Part shown: piece after piece, positions 7,601-16,136 of the stretch | Position numbering within the stretch: the stretch's first letter is position 1 | How the letters are laid out: each line of letters opens with the position of its first letter | NCBI GenBank assembly: GCA_944322855.1 | Contig: CALUQG010000003.1 | Span: forward strand, 1 to 64,000 | Length of the DNA stretch: 64,000 nt | Direction: 5' to 3' | Origin: Candidatus Gastranaerophilales bacterium | GTDB lineage: Bacteria; Cyanobacteriota; Vampirovibrionia; Gastranaerophilales; Gastranaerophilaceae | Translations under genes and position numbers: made by a program | Notes under the pieces: generated by a model | The model's input: the letters and a program-made list of their open reading frames with translations, nothing else | What the model was told of the DNA's origin: nothing | The model's database searches: none

Positions 7601-8566
7601 ATGTTTTTACCTGTGGGCAGAAAAATATTACAATCAGCACTGAAGGGGATTCCTTACGACTTGAAAGGTGTCCGGCATGTTGAAAGTGCTTCTTTTTCCT
7701 TGTCTAATCCTTATATACTTGAAGGCTGCGATGAAGTTATTTTAAAAAATTCGGGAAAAATCAGAAAATATCTTGAGGGAAAACCTCTTAATGATACAGT
7801 TAATATCTTTGATGAATTGTCGAAAAAAACAAATATATTATCAGATGTGTTCAAAAAATTAAATACTTCTCTTAATGAAAAAGAACTCGTATCATATCTT
7901 GAAAACAGTAAGTTGAGTAATTTATACAGTGTTTACGTAAAAACAGGAGAAAAAGGTTTGTATAGTGTGTTTTTAACAAAGGCACTAAAAAAAGACAAAA
8001 ATATTCTTGAAACTTTAAAAAAAGAAAATACAGCGCTGTCGGACTGGAAAAATAATTTGAGTGGAAGCTTTTCACATCAAACTGATTTTGGATTTTCACA
8101 AAATGAAATAAAAAATCTGTATCAGAAAGCTTTTAATGGTGTGAAAGTTCCATCAGGTGTAAATTATGATGCATTTGTTTATTTAAATAACCTTAAACCT
8201 GAAATAGCATCGAAATTTGATGCACACGGACTGGCTAAAATCGGTGTTGCTGACCAGCTTGTTCAGTTAAACAATCTTTTGTCAAAAGGAATTGATAAGA
8301 AAAGGCCATTTTATACAGCTCCATTGGCAGTTTCAAAAGATGCGGCCGGTATTGGTTCAGGCCTTGGAACCGCAGGCGGTCATGCTTATCGTGACGGTTC
8401 TTTTATAATTGTTTCGGCAAAGAATAAATCATTAAGAGATGACGGAATAAAATATGTAATAGTAAACGACGCTTATTATAATATTATTGATGATCTGGCA
8501 AAAAAATTTCCTGCCCAAAAATTTATAAGAGCAGATAAAGCTGTTGATTTTTTTAATGCTATGTGA
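7601..8566 (+). CDS. hypothetical protein, unknown family
   Basis: A 321-residue, Lys-rich protein that I do not recognise. There is no signal peptide or clear membrane helix. The N-terminal two thirds are helical and charged. The C-terminal part (about 230-321) is more conserved-looking, with a Gly-rich stretch (IGSGLGTAGGHAYRDG) followed by alternating beta/alpha segments ending in a conserved-looking DKAVDFF helix. An AGGG-type ribosome binding site precedes the ATG. It stands alone between the divergent lpd operon and the histidine kinase gene. Confidence 0.75.
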   Translation: MFLPVGRKILQSALKGIPYDLKGVRHVESASFSLSNPYILEGCDEVILKNSGKIRKYLEGKPLNDTVNIFDELSKKTNILSDVFKKLNTSLNEKELVSYLENSKLSNLYSVYVKTGEKGLYSVFLTKALKKDKNILETLKKENTALSDWKNNLSGSFSHQTDFGFSQNEIKNLYQKAFNGVKVPSGVNYDAFVYLNNLKPEIASKFDAHGLAKIGVADQLVQLNNLLSKGIDKKRPFYTAPLAVSKDAAGIGSGLGTAGGHAYRDGSFIIVSAKNKSLRDDGIKYVIVNDAYYNIIDDLAKKFPAQKFIRADKAVDFFNAM

Positions 8567-8613
8567 GTTTTTTAAAGGAAAATTTTATACCTGTATCGGA
8601 TTTTTCGCTTTGA

Positions 8614-8622
8614 TGGTATAAT
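8614..8622 (+). promoter_or_regulatory. extended -10 promoter of the histidine kinase
   Basis: TGG-TATAAT, a perfect extended -10 element, ends 10 nt before the ATG at 8633. There is no Shine-Dalgarno sequence and no good -35 box. The same TGGTATAAT occurs before the ROK kinase gene (51408-51416). Confidence 0.6.
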
Positions 8623-8632
8623 TATTTTTGGT

Positions 8633-10444
8633 ATGAGTAAGACATCACTAAGTATTAGTACACAAAATAAATTAATTCTGCTGGGTCTGGTTGTCAGCAC
8701 TGTATTGATAGTGGGGCTTGCAGTATTTGCCATTACTAATATTCAGCAAAAAATAGCCGAAGTATACAGCGGTTTTGGCGAAATCTTAACCAGAACTCTT
8801 GCTATTGAGAGTGTGGAAATTACAAAGGATGTCCAGGAATTCGACAAGTTTTCTACACTGCAAAATCATACAAAGTCTATAATAAACAGCAATAATGAAA
8901 TAGCTTTTATTGAATTTCAAGATGATAAGAATAATGTAATATATTCCAGCAAAAAAGATTATCCACACCGTGCAGCGCAGGCTATGATAACAAGTTCTTC
9001 ACAGCTGCTGGTTGATAATGACGGTGTGAAAACTAATATAGGTAAAGTTATTGTCGGCCTTTCAGGCGGTGCAACAAAAGATATTTCACATGCTACAAGA
9101 AACTCTATGCTTGTTGTTTTTACAGTAGCATGGCTTGTTTTTACGCTTGTGATTTTGATTAATACAATTTTGATTACCCGTGAACTTTCAATGCTTCATC
9201 ACGGTGTAAAAAAGATTTCTACAGGGGCTTTTGGTTATACATTAGATGACAAAAATACTTCAGGCGAAATAAAGGATTTAATACAGGCTTTCAATGATAT
9301 GTCTTTGCGTCTTCATCAATATGAAGAGCAGAATGTTGACCAGCTTACACTCGAACGTAACAAATTTGAGGCTGTTTTGATGAGCATTGTTAACGGGGTT
9401 GTGGTTTGTGATAATTATGACAATGTTGTACTTGTTAATAATGCCGCAAAAAAAATGCTCGAGATTGAAGACGAGCAGATTTTGAATACGAAAATTCAAA
9501 TGTATTGTGATACAGACGGGGAACTGTGTTTTAAAGAAAAAATTGAGCAATTCAAAGATACTCCGCTTGATATAATGGAGAATAAACCTCTAGAATTCAA
9601 TATTGAAGTAGATACCAAAGTGCTTAAATGCGTAATTTCTCCTATGTTTTCCAAAAATCAGGATTATGTCGGGTATGTAATTGTTCTTATCGATGTGACA
9701 AAAGAAGTTGAAATTGACAAAATGAAAAGCAATTTTATTTCAAATGTCAGCCACGAGCTTCGCACTCCTGTCACTGTGTTAAGAACATATATCGATACGT
9801 TGTATAACCACTCAGATGATTTTGATGAAAAAACCAATAAAGAATTCTTTGAAGTTATTAATAAAGAAGCTGCAAGACTTCAAAAAATGGTTAATGATAT
9901 TTTGGATTTTTCAAGACTCGAAGCTGGAAATGTAAAAGTAGAAAAGGAAAAAACAAATATTGTCCCGGTAATCGAACAGCAGATAAAATCAATGCAGGTG
10001 CTCGCAGAAGAAAAGCATATTACCTTCTCTTTGATAAAGGAACCTGATTTGCCGGAAATACCCATAAATGTTGACAGTATCGAAAGAGCTTTGAATAATT
10101 TGCTTTCAAACGCAATAAAATATTCTCCTGAAAACGGAAGGATAAAAGTAAGAGCAGAATTAGCCAGAGATCCGAATTTTGTTGAAGTGTCCGTTGAGGA
10201 TCAAGGATGTGGTATTCCTGAAGAACATCAAAAAAAGATATTTGAAAGATTTTACAGGGTAGAAAATGATACACACACCGTCAAAGGCACCGGTCTCGGG
10301 CTCCATCTTGTGAAAATAACTATTGAAAAACATCATCAAGGCGAAGTCTTTGTTAAAAGCAAACCCGGAGAAGGGTCTACTTTTGGCTTCAGGCTGCCTA
10401 TAAATCCTGTTGAAAAAACAGAAGAAGATGATGAAATTCAATAG
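8633..10444 (+). CDS. membrane sensor histidine kinase (HAMP-PAS-HisKA-HATPase)
   Basis: Sensor kinase of a two-component system. Order: membrane helix at about 13-35, extracytoplasmic sensor to about 157, second helix at about 158-182, HAMP linker, PAS domain at about 243-355, HisKA with phospho-acceptor H374 in NVSHELRTP, then HATPase with the N box (NNLLSNAIKYS), G1 (DQGCGIPEE), F box (FERFYR) and G2 (GTGLGLHL). This is the WalK/VicK layout, shared by cyanobacterial NblS. No response regulator gene is next to it, so it is an orphan here. The gene appears leaderless (see 8614-8622). NblS orthology is inference from architecture only. Confidence 0.93.
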   Translation: MSKTSLSISTQNKLILLGLVVSTVLIVGLAVFAITNIQQKIAEVYSGFGEILTRTLAIESVEITKDVQEFDKFSTLQNHTKSIINSNNEIAFIEFQDDKNNVIYSSKKDYPHRAAQAMITSSSQLLVDNDGVKTNIGKVIVGLSGGATKDISHATRNSMLVVFTVAWLVFTLVILINTILITRELSMLHHGVKKISTGAFGYTLDDKNTSGEIKDLIQAFNDMSLRLHQYEEQNVDQLTLERNKFEAVLMSIVNGVVVCDNYDNVVLVNNAAKKMLEIEDEQILNTKIQMYCDTDGELCFKEKIEQFKDTPLDIMENKPLEFNIEVDTKVLKCVISPMFSKNQDYVGYVIVLIDVTKEVEIDKMKSNFISNVSHELRTPVTVLRTYIDTLYNHSDDFDEKTNKEFFEVINKEAARLQKMVNDILDFSRLEAGNVKVEKEKTNIVPVIEQQIKSMQVLAEEKHITFSLIKEPDLPEIPINVDSIERALNNLLSNAIKYSPENGRIKVRAELARDPNFVEVSVEDQGCGIPEEHQKKIFERFYRVENDTHTVKGTGLGLHLVKITIEKHHQGEVFVKSKPGEGSTFGFRLPINPVEKTEEDDEIQ

Positions 10445-10453
10445 CTTTACTTA

Positions 10454-11041
10454 TTAATAATTTCTACACTGCTCAAAAAAGTAATTTTTTTGGTGCTGAC
10501 AGAACGGACATTTTTCTGGAGGCTCTTTCCCTTCTATTGTATATCCGCATTTTGAACATTCCCAGATTATAGTTTTGTCTTTACTGAAAATAGTATTATT
10601 ATCCAGATTTTCGAGGAGTTTTTTATATCTGGTCATATGCATTTTTTCAATATTTCTTATTCTGTCAAATAAAAAAGCAATCTCTGTAAAACCTTCTTCT
10701 TTCGCTTCATTGGAAAAACGGGCATACATATCCTCCCACTCATAATTTTCTGTGTCGGCTGCTATTTTTAAGTTTTCTCTGGTTTTAGCTATATCACCTT
10801 TATTGAGCAGCTTTAGCCAGATTTTTGCGTGTTCTTTTTCATTGTCTGCTGTTTCTTCGAAAATTTTGGCTATTTGTTCGTAGCCTTCTTTTCTTGCCTG
10901 TTGTGCGAAAAATGTATAGTTGTTTCTTGCTTTTGATTCTCCGCAATAGGCTTCTTTGAGGTTTTTTTCAGTCTTTGTGCCACAAAGCTCCTGTGTGAGG
11001 AAAGAAGTGAAATCTTCATTGCTGTCTCCTGTGTAATTCAT
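10454..11041 (-). CDS. rbr: rubrerythrin
   Basis: Non-heme diiron peroxidase that removes hydrogen peroxide in anaerobes. The ferritin-like domain (about 18-145) has ligand motifs around E35, E68-x2-H71, E103 or E101, E112 and E132-x2-H135. The C-terminal rubredoxin-like iron site is C162-x2-C165 and C178-x2-C181. The start at 11041 follows AAGGAG at ideal spacing; an upstream in-frame start at 11083 is less likely. It converges closely on the histidine kinase gene (9 bp between stops). It supports an anaerobic lifestyle. Confidence 0.95.
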   Translation of the reverse strand: MNYTGDSNEDFTSFLTQELCGTKTEKNLKEAYCGESKARNNYTFFAQQARKEGYEQIAKIFEETADNEKEHAKIWLKLLNKGDIAKTRENLKIAADTENYEWEDMYARFSNEAKEEGFTEIAFLFDRIRNIEKMHMTRYKKLLENLDNNTIFSKDKTIIWECSKCGYTIEGKEPPEKCPFCQHQKNYFFEQCRNY

Positions 11042-11328
11042 TTTTTCTCCTTGTGTTAATTCAACTGCATTATTGAAACACAATTTAGCAGAAATCCTTT
11101 TATACTCATGGTTTAGCCGTTATGTTTACAATTAATGTTAAGATTTGTAAAGTGTCATGACTGCGGCTATATCTCAATTCCGGCATGCATTTCCATGCTT
11201 TTTGCATAAAAAAGGCAATTTTGTAAATGAAATATTTTTTATATATATACAGGAACGAGGAATCAAAAAGACTATAAAAAGGTCTTAGCTTTAGAGGAAT
11301 TTATAAGGAATATTAGGGGATAAAGATT

Positions 11329-12549
11329 ATGATTTACAGCACAACGGGAGTTTTACCAAATTATACTTGGCAATATGATATGTTAGGTGCAGCAGGCTAT
11401 GTAAGCCCGGCTATATTGGCTCCTAATGACTCTTTAGGCGCATTGAATGATACGTTGCTGTATAACAACAATGCAGGCGTTGATAGACTGGTTGCTGACT
11501 CAACATATCTTTATAACGCAGCTATTCCGTCTATGCACCAGTTTATGGCAAATCTTTCTAAACGCTGGCAGGAAATGATGCTGCAAATACAGTCGCAATG
11601 GCAAAACCCTGTAGGAAATATTAATTCAACTACAAATATAAATACTTCAAATAATGCATCTGCAGCTAATAACAATGGGACATTAAGTGAAGATAAGATT
11701 ATATCTACACTGGAAAAAATGGGTTCAGGCGATGCTGTCAGTGACAGAGTAAATCAAAAAATTACTGTTGACGGAAAAGAAACCACTATCCTTCGCAGAT
11801 TAATTGAATTGTGCAACGAATACAGAAAAGATCCTGACAATGCCAGATTAACTAAGGATAATTATGAAACAATCTGGGCTATTGCAGACAAATATGCTAA
11901 AAATGGTACAATTTCATCAGAAGAATTTGCTACATTGAAAAGAATAGCACTTGATCCAAAAGTCGGAAGCGAAAATGAACCTGAAGATAATACTCCGGTG
12001 TCAACTCCGATGACTGAAATTGCTGAACATAAAAAATCAGATGTTTCTTATAAAAACAACGTAACAAATATTGCAACTGAATACAAAGATGCTTTGTATT
12101 CCTGGGGTACAGATTATGCTCATCTCGAAGCAGCAACAAACGCCATCAATGCTGATAATGTAGTAGAAGTATTTGATGAATTCTACAACAAATATGGTAT
12201 TGGCGAGGGTGAAACTCTTATAGATGCTATATACAATGACTTTGATGATTGGACAAACAGCTGGTACGGAATAACAGGTGCTGCTCCTACATTTAAAGCT
12301 CTGCACGATACACTTGTTCAAAGAGCACAAAATCATATTGAAAGCTTTGGTGATAAAGACGGAAAATTGCAAAAAGCTATAGATGATTTTAATACAGCAT
12401 TCAATAGTATAAATGATGATAACTATGATGACAAACATCAAGCTTTGAAAACAATGTTCTCAAATATGATACAGGCTATTAAAACAGCAGAAGCTGAAAC
12501 ACTAAAAGCTGAAAAGAATTTGGTAGAACAAAGCAAACAAGATAAATAA
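11329..12549 (+). CDS. hypothetical helical protein
   Basis: A 406-residue acidic protein without a recognised domain. There is no signal peptide. The N-terminal 80 residues are Tyr/Asn/Leu-rich with a Trp-containing helix (KRWQEMMLQIQ). A Ser/Thr/Asn-rich linker spans about 98-118, and the rest is predicted helical with Lys/Glu/Ala heptads, so it may be a secreted or surface helical-bundle protein. A purine-rich leader carries AGGGG before the ATG. It is followed by the strong terminator at 12593-12625, so it is a single-gene transcript, probably well expressed. Function unknown. Confidence 0.7.
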   Translation: MIYSTTGVLPNYTWQYDMLGAAGYVSPAILAPNDSLGALNDTLLYNNNAGVDRLVADSTYLYNAAIPSMHQFMANLSKRWQEMMLQIQSQWQNPVGNINSTTNINTSNNASAANNNGTLSEDKIISTLEKMGSGDAVSDRVNQKITVDGKETTILRRLIELCNEYRKDPDNARLTKDNYETIWAIADKYAKNGTISSEEFATLKRIALDPKVGSENEPEDNTPVSTPMTEIAEHKKSDVSYKNNVTNIATEYKDALYSWGTDYAHLEAATNAINADNVVEVFDEFYNKYGIGEGETLIDAIYNDFDDWTNSWYGITGAAPTFKALHDTLVQRAQNHIESFGDKDGKLQKAIDDFNTAFNSINDDNYDDKHQALKTMFSNMIQAIKTAEAETLKAEKNLVEQSKQDK

Positions 12550-12592
12550 TAAATGATTTATTCCTCGGTTTATAATAGGTATGGTAGGTTTC

Positions 12593-12625
12593 AAGGGCAC
12601 AGAATGTGCCCTTTTTATTTTTTTA
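12593..12625 (+). terminator. strong intrinsic terminator
   Basis: A 9-bp perfect stem (AAGGGCACA and TGTGCCCTT) with a GAA loop at 12593-12613, followed by a T-rich tail. It ends transcription of the gene at 11329-12549. It lies just beyond the metW stop, but the minus strand has no T-tract after it. Confidence 0.9.
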
Positions 12626-13243
12626 TAAATCTTTTTCTATTATAAAAACAGCTTCTTCGCAAATCAGATTGGCAACAAACTCAGTCAGCGGATTTTTGTG
12701 AAGCTTTCCTCGTTTTATATATACAGATTTTTTTATTTTTATGTTTCGTTCTTTGCAAAACTCAAAAAAATCTTTTATTGTTAAAAGGTGAATATTCGGT
12801 GTGTTATACCAGCTGAACGGCAGCATTTTTGATTTTGGCATTTTACCTTTGAAAAACAGATAAAATCTGACTCTCCAGTATCCGAAATTCGGAAAGCTCA
12901 CTACTCCTTTTTTCCCTGCTCTCAGCATTTCTTCTATAACATAGTCAGGTTTTTCTGTAGACTGGAGGGTCTGATTTAGGATTACATAGTCATATTGTTT
13001 GTTGGAAAATTCTTTCAATCCGTCATCAATGTCCCCCTGAATGACAGAAAGGCCTTTTTGAATACTATGTATAACATTTTCTTGATTTATATCAATTCCT
13101 GAGCCCGTGCAATATTTTTTTTCAATTAACATTTTCAAAAGTTCACCGCTTCCGCAGCCAAGGTCAAGAATTTTTGAATTTTCTTCAATATTGTCTGTAA
13201 TAATGGAATAGTTTAGGTGTAATGAATCGGTCTTTTTATTCAT
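12623..13243 (-). CDS. metW: methionine biosynthesis protein MetW
   Basis: SAM-methyltransferase-like partner of MetX in homoserine acetylation. The Rossmann motif I is [10 protein letters not shown] near residue 35, and the MetW-typical stretch [11 protein letters not shown]...[12 protein letters not shown] is present. I start it at 13243, where GGAG sits 7 nt upstream; an earlier Met at 13267 lies deeper inside metX. It overlaps the end of metX by 8 nt, so the pair is co-translated. At 206 residues it is the expected length. MetW is thought to help MetX activity; its own methyl acceptor is not established. Confidence 0.93.
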   Translation of the reverse strand: MNKKTDSLHLNYSIITDNIEENSKILDLGCGSGELLKMLIEKKYCTGSGIDINQENVIHSIQKGLSVIQGDIDDGLKEFSNKQYDYVILNQTLQSTEKPDYVIEEMLRAGKKGVVSFPNFGYWRVRFYLFFKGKMPKSKMLPFSWYNTPNIHLLTIKDFFEFCKERNIKIKKSVYIKRGKLHKNPLTEFVANLICEEAVFIIEKDL

Positions 13244-14387
13244 TTGTTTCTCCGTTATTTTTTGCAAGAAAACTTTTTACTATTTTAGTTTGTGTCTCAA
13301 ATTCAAGTAGAAAAGCATCGTGTCCGCAAGGAGATTCTATTTCGCAGAAAGAAACATCTCTTCCTGCTTTTATTAGTGCCTGTACAATTTCTTTTGACTG
13401 TGAAGTCGGGAAAAGCCAGTCTGATGTAAAAGATATAACAAGAAATCTTGCATTTGTCTTTTTAAAAGCTGCATTCAATGAGCCGTGCTTATGTGCAAGA
13501 TCAAAATAATCAACCGCTTTTGTTATATATAAATAGCTGTTTGCATCAAATCTGTCTACAAATGTTTGTCCCTGATGCGCAAGATAGCTTTCAACCTGGA
13601 AATCTATATTGAAATCAAAATTCGGGATGTCCACTCCGTTTATTTCATTTTTGAATTTTCGTCCGAATTTGTTGTGCATAGATTCTTCGCACAGGTAGGT
13701 TATGTGTCCTATCATTCTTGCAATAGAAAGACCTTTTGACGGCTGGTGTTCCTGATTGTAATAGTTGCCGTTATTGAAATACGGGTCTGATAAGATGGCA
13801 TTTCTTCCGACGGCATTAAAAGCAATCCCCTGTGCGGAAAGACGGCTTGTTGATGCAATTATTATCACTGCTTCGACCATATCAGAATGAGTAATAGACC
13901 ATTCAAGAGCCTGCATTCCGCCCATTGAACCGCCTGCAACAATGAGCTTTTTTACACCAAGAAAATCAATAAGTTTTTTTTGTACTTTTACTGCATCTTC
14001 TATCGTAATGACAGGAAAATTTAGTCCATATGGCGTACCGGTTTCGGGGTTTATTGAACAAGGCCCTGTTGTACCTGAACATCCGCCTAGCATATTGGAA
14101 CAGATAACAAAATATTTGTCTGTGTCAAAAGCTTTTCCCGGGCCTACCATATCATCCCACCAGCCGGGTTTTTTATCAGTTTCACTATGAAAACCGGCTG
14201 CGTGTGCATCTCCTGTTAATGCATGCAAAAGCAAAATAGCATTGTCTTTGTTTTCATTTAAGGTCCCATAGGTTTCATATGCAACCTGTACAGGCCCGAA
14301 ATCCTTTTTTGATTCGAGCTCTATATTTTCTTCTATATTAAAATATTTTGTCTGTACAATTCCTACAGAATTTTTATTATTTGTCAT
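13236..14387 (-). CDS. metX: homoserine O-acetyltransferase
   Basis: Alpha/beta-hydrolase-fold enzyme that activates homoserine for methionine synthesis. The nucleophile is S154 in GGSMGGMQ, with D323 and H356 (CGHDAF) completing the triad; the early motifs LLLHALTG and GCSGTTGP are present. The start at 14387 follows an AGAGGA site; an upstream Met at 14423 has none. Family members may use acetyl- or succinyl-CoA, and I cannot decide that from inspection. No SAM riboswitch or S-box is seen upstream, but a 10-bp dyad lies at 14447-14475. Confidence 0.93.
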   Translation of the reverse strand: MTNNKNSVGIVQTKYFNIEENIELESKKDFGPVQVAYETYGTLNENKDNAILLLHALTGDAHAAGFHSETDKKPGWWDDMVGPGKAFDTDKYFVICSNMLGGCSGTTGPCSINPETGTPYGLNFPVITIEDAVKVQKKLIDFLGVKKLIVAGGSMGGMQALEWSITHSDMVEAVIIIASTSRLSAQGIAFNAVGRNAILSDPYFNNGNYYNQEHQPSKGLSIARMIGHITYLCEESMHNKFGRKFKNEINGVDIPNFDFNIDFQVESYLAHQGQTFVDRFDANSYLYITKAVDYFDLAHKHGSLNAAFKKTNARFLVISFTSDWLFPTSQSKEIVQALIKAGRDVSFCEIESPCGHDAFLLEFETQTKIVKSFLAKNNGETNE

Positions 14388-14446
14388 TGCTTCCTCTTTG
14401 GATATTTCAATCAATGATATCACAAAGTTTATGCTTAATTTCAGTT

Positions 14447-14475
14447 TTGTAAAAAAAGATTGTACTTTTTTACAA
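14447..14475. promoter_or_regulatory. 10-bp dyad between metX and its divergent neighbour
   Basis: TTGTAAAAAA (14447-14456) and TTTTTTACAA (14466-14475) form a perfect inverted repeat with a 9-nt spacer, about 60 bp upstream of metX and 85 bp upstream of the gene at 14560. It could be a repressor site for either gene or an RNA hairpin in the metX leader. Confidence 0.4.
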
Positions 14476-14559
14476 CAAATAATTGTACATTGGTCTATTT
14501 TATATTTTCCAATTCCAACTTACACTAACAATGGATATCTTATTGAGAGGAGTCTTGTA

Positions 14560-14868
14560 ATGCTTACGGAAAGATATACAGACAGTGTCAATCAAAGACA
14601 TCAGATTGAATTTAATAATATTAGCAAAGAAATTCTTCCCTGGCTGGAAGATTTGGCTGCGGAAACAAATTGTAAAATTGACAGAAAAGAATGGAAAAGT
14701 AAATATAACAGTTATGTTATCTATGATTATGAACCTTTCTGCTCAGACGGGTTTGAAATAAATCTCGTTGTGTCTTCATACAGCAGAGCACATCTTGATT
14801 TTTTGAAATATCTTTATGATAACAAAATAAATACAATAGAGTATTTAAACAGCTGCGTTATAAGCTGA
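14560..14868 (+). CDS. small hypothetical protein
   Basis: A 102-residue acidic cytoplasmic protein that I do not recognise. I start it at 14560, directly after a GAGAGGAG ribosome binding site; the longer open frame from 14398 adds residues antisense to the metX leader and lacks such a site. The sequence is mixed alpha/beta with conserved-looking Trp and Tyr (LPWLEDLA, YDYEPFC, FEINLVVSS). It diverges from metX and converges on the secreted-protein gene with 4 bp between them. Confidence 0.7.
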   Translation: MLTERYTDSVNQRHQIEFNNISKEILPWLEDLAAETNCKIDRKEWKSKYNSYVIYDYEPFCSDGFEINLVVSSYSRAHLDFLKYLYDNKINTIEYLNSCVIS

Positions 14869-14872
14869 TGAT

Positions 14873-15760
14873 TTATTTAATAAGAACCGCATCTTCTCTA
14901 AGCTGAATTGTAAAGTTAGAGCCGGCAGGAATAGTGATTGACTTTCCTTTGTAAAAAATAGCAATAACAGGTGATGCGACAAAATTTATTGCAAATACTA
15001 CAGTTCCTGTTAAAAATGAGAATGGTGTAAGAATAATTTCAACTCCGCTGTCATTTTTGGCAAGTTTGCGTGTAACCCGCCACATCTTTTTGAAAAAAGT
15101 TGTTCCGGGTTTCATTGCTTTTAGAATGTTTTTTAAATACATTCTTTTACCTTTTATATTATTGAGGAAAATGTGTTTTCCGTTTGCAATACTGATTTTG
15201 GCATCTATATTATATGTTCTTCCTTTGTATTGCATTTGATTTACCTCAATAACAATCAAGCCTCCGTTTCCTGTGATTTGCGGAGGATGAGAGTCTGCAA
15301 TTTTTCCGTAAAAAATTGTACCGGATGGGATAGTTACATATCTGGAGGTTTCTGGGTATATACTTTTGAAACTCAATCTCGCACCTGTCGGTGTACTGCT
15401 GGAGATGTTTGTCAGCAGTTTAACCTTGAATTTTTTTCCTTTTGGAACAACTATTGAAGCGCTTTGATTGTTTTTGTAATAACTGTTATTTGTGTTAACA
15501 GATGGAGTAACCGTATTTTGTGCAGGTTTTGCTGTTTGCGTATTTGTCTGAGCAGCGGATTGCTGTTTTGGCTGTGTTTGAACTTTCGGCGGAGCAACTT
15601 GAGCAGGAGTAGATGAAGGGGCAAATGCATCAGCACCTGTGTCTGTGTATATTTCTAAGTCAGGCAGCACCGGCAGTTCAGGCAGGGTTTCCTGAGCTAT
15701 AGCTGACAGCTGGCATAAAAATATGTTAGCAATTATTACCAGTGATAAAATCTTTTTCAT
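14873..15760 (-). CDS. secreted protein with proline-rich linker
   Basis: A 295-residue exported protein. A signal peptide covers about 1-22 (cleavage near AIAQE), then a Pro/Gln/Thr-rich low-complexity linker to about residue 95, then a beta-rich domain starting KGKKFKVKLLTNISSSTPTGARLSF. The last 80 residues include a hydrophobic stretch (about 245-270) and end in a short beta segment (GSNFTIQLREDAVLI). The beta domain, with its repeated 'IPxGxxFxxxL' edges, resembles barrel modules of secretion and conjugation proteins of the TrbI/VirB10 type, but this is a weak resemblance and I give no function. It is transcribed away from rpoB. Confidence 0.7.
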   Translation of the reverse strand: MKKILSLVIIANIFLCQLSAIAQETLPELPVLPDLEIYTDTGADAFAPSSTPAQVAPPKVQTQPKQQSAAQTNTQTAKPAQNTVTPSVNTNNSYYKNNQSASIVVPKGKKFKVKLLTNISSSTPTGARLSFKSIYPETSRYVTIPSGTIFYGKIADSHPPQITGNGGLIVIEVNQMQYKGRTYNIDAKISIANGKHIFLNNIKGKRMYLKNILKAMKPGTTFFKKMWRVTRKLAKNDSGVEIILTPFSFLTGTVVFAINFVASPVIAIFYKGKSITIPAGSNFTIQLREDAVLIK

Positions 15761-16136
15761 ATCATGATTTTAAATCACTCATTTCTGGTTTTAATCCACA
15801 AAAAATAGGAGATTGAAGTGTTTATAATTATTGAAATTAGTAATGACACTTGACAGTCTATTACAGTAACAGCAGGTATTTGAATACAAATGTAACAATT
15901 TTGTGTATAAATGTTACATTTTATTTCATTGAAAGTTGGAAAAATCGGTATTTTTCTTGACGGGCATGTTTTAGCGAATAAGATTATATAATGGTTAGAT
16001 ATGAGTATAAATCTATTGTAATTACATAAATATTTATAAACAGCAGGGGTGAATAGCCGCTCTGTGTCCGAAAAATTTAATAACAACAGTTTACACAATT
16101 AACAATGTAGTACGCCACATTTAGCGAGGTAAATAA
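15761..16136. other. 376-bp divergent control region upstream of rpoB
   Basis: No gene. It separates rpoB from the divergent secreted-protein gene. It contains a 9-bp inverted repeat (AAATGTAAC 15888-15896 and GTTACATTT 15913-15921) and a TATAAT box at 15987-15992, which would give rpoB a leader of about 135-145 nt. A GAGG site lies just before the rpoB ATG. The rplKAJL genes that precede rpoB in many bacteria are absent, as in cyanobacteria. Confidence 0.6.
15987..15992 (+). promoter_or_regulatory. probable rpoB operon -10 box
   Basis: TATAAT on the plus strand, the best -10 match in the spacer. No clear -35 box is found at 16-18 bp. The implied mRNA leader is long. Confidence 0.4.

Noticed and set aside
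13244-13267. Longer metW start at 13267
   Set aside because: The Met at 13243 has a correctly spaced GGAG; the earlier Met increases overlap with metX without a ribosome site.
14398-14559. N-terminal extension of the 14560 gene
   Set aside because: It would cover the metX leader and the dyad; the GAGAGGAG site fixes the start at 14560.
14388-14560. SAM riboswitch before metX
   Set aside because: Searched by eye for the conserved S-box helices and did not find them; only a simple dyad is present.
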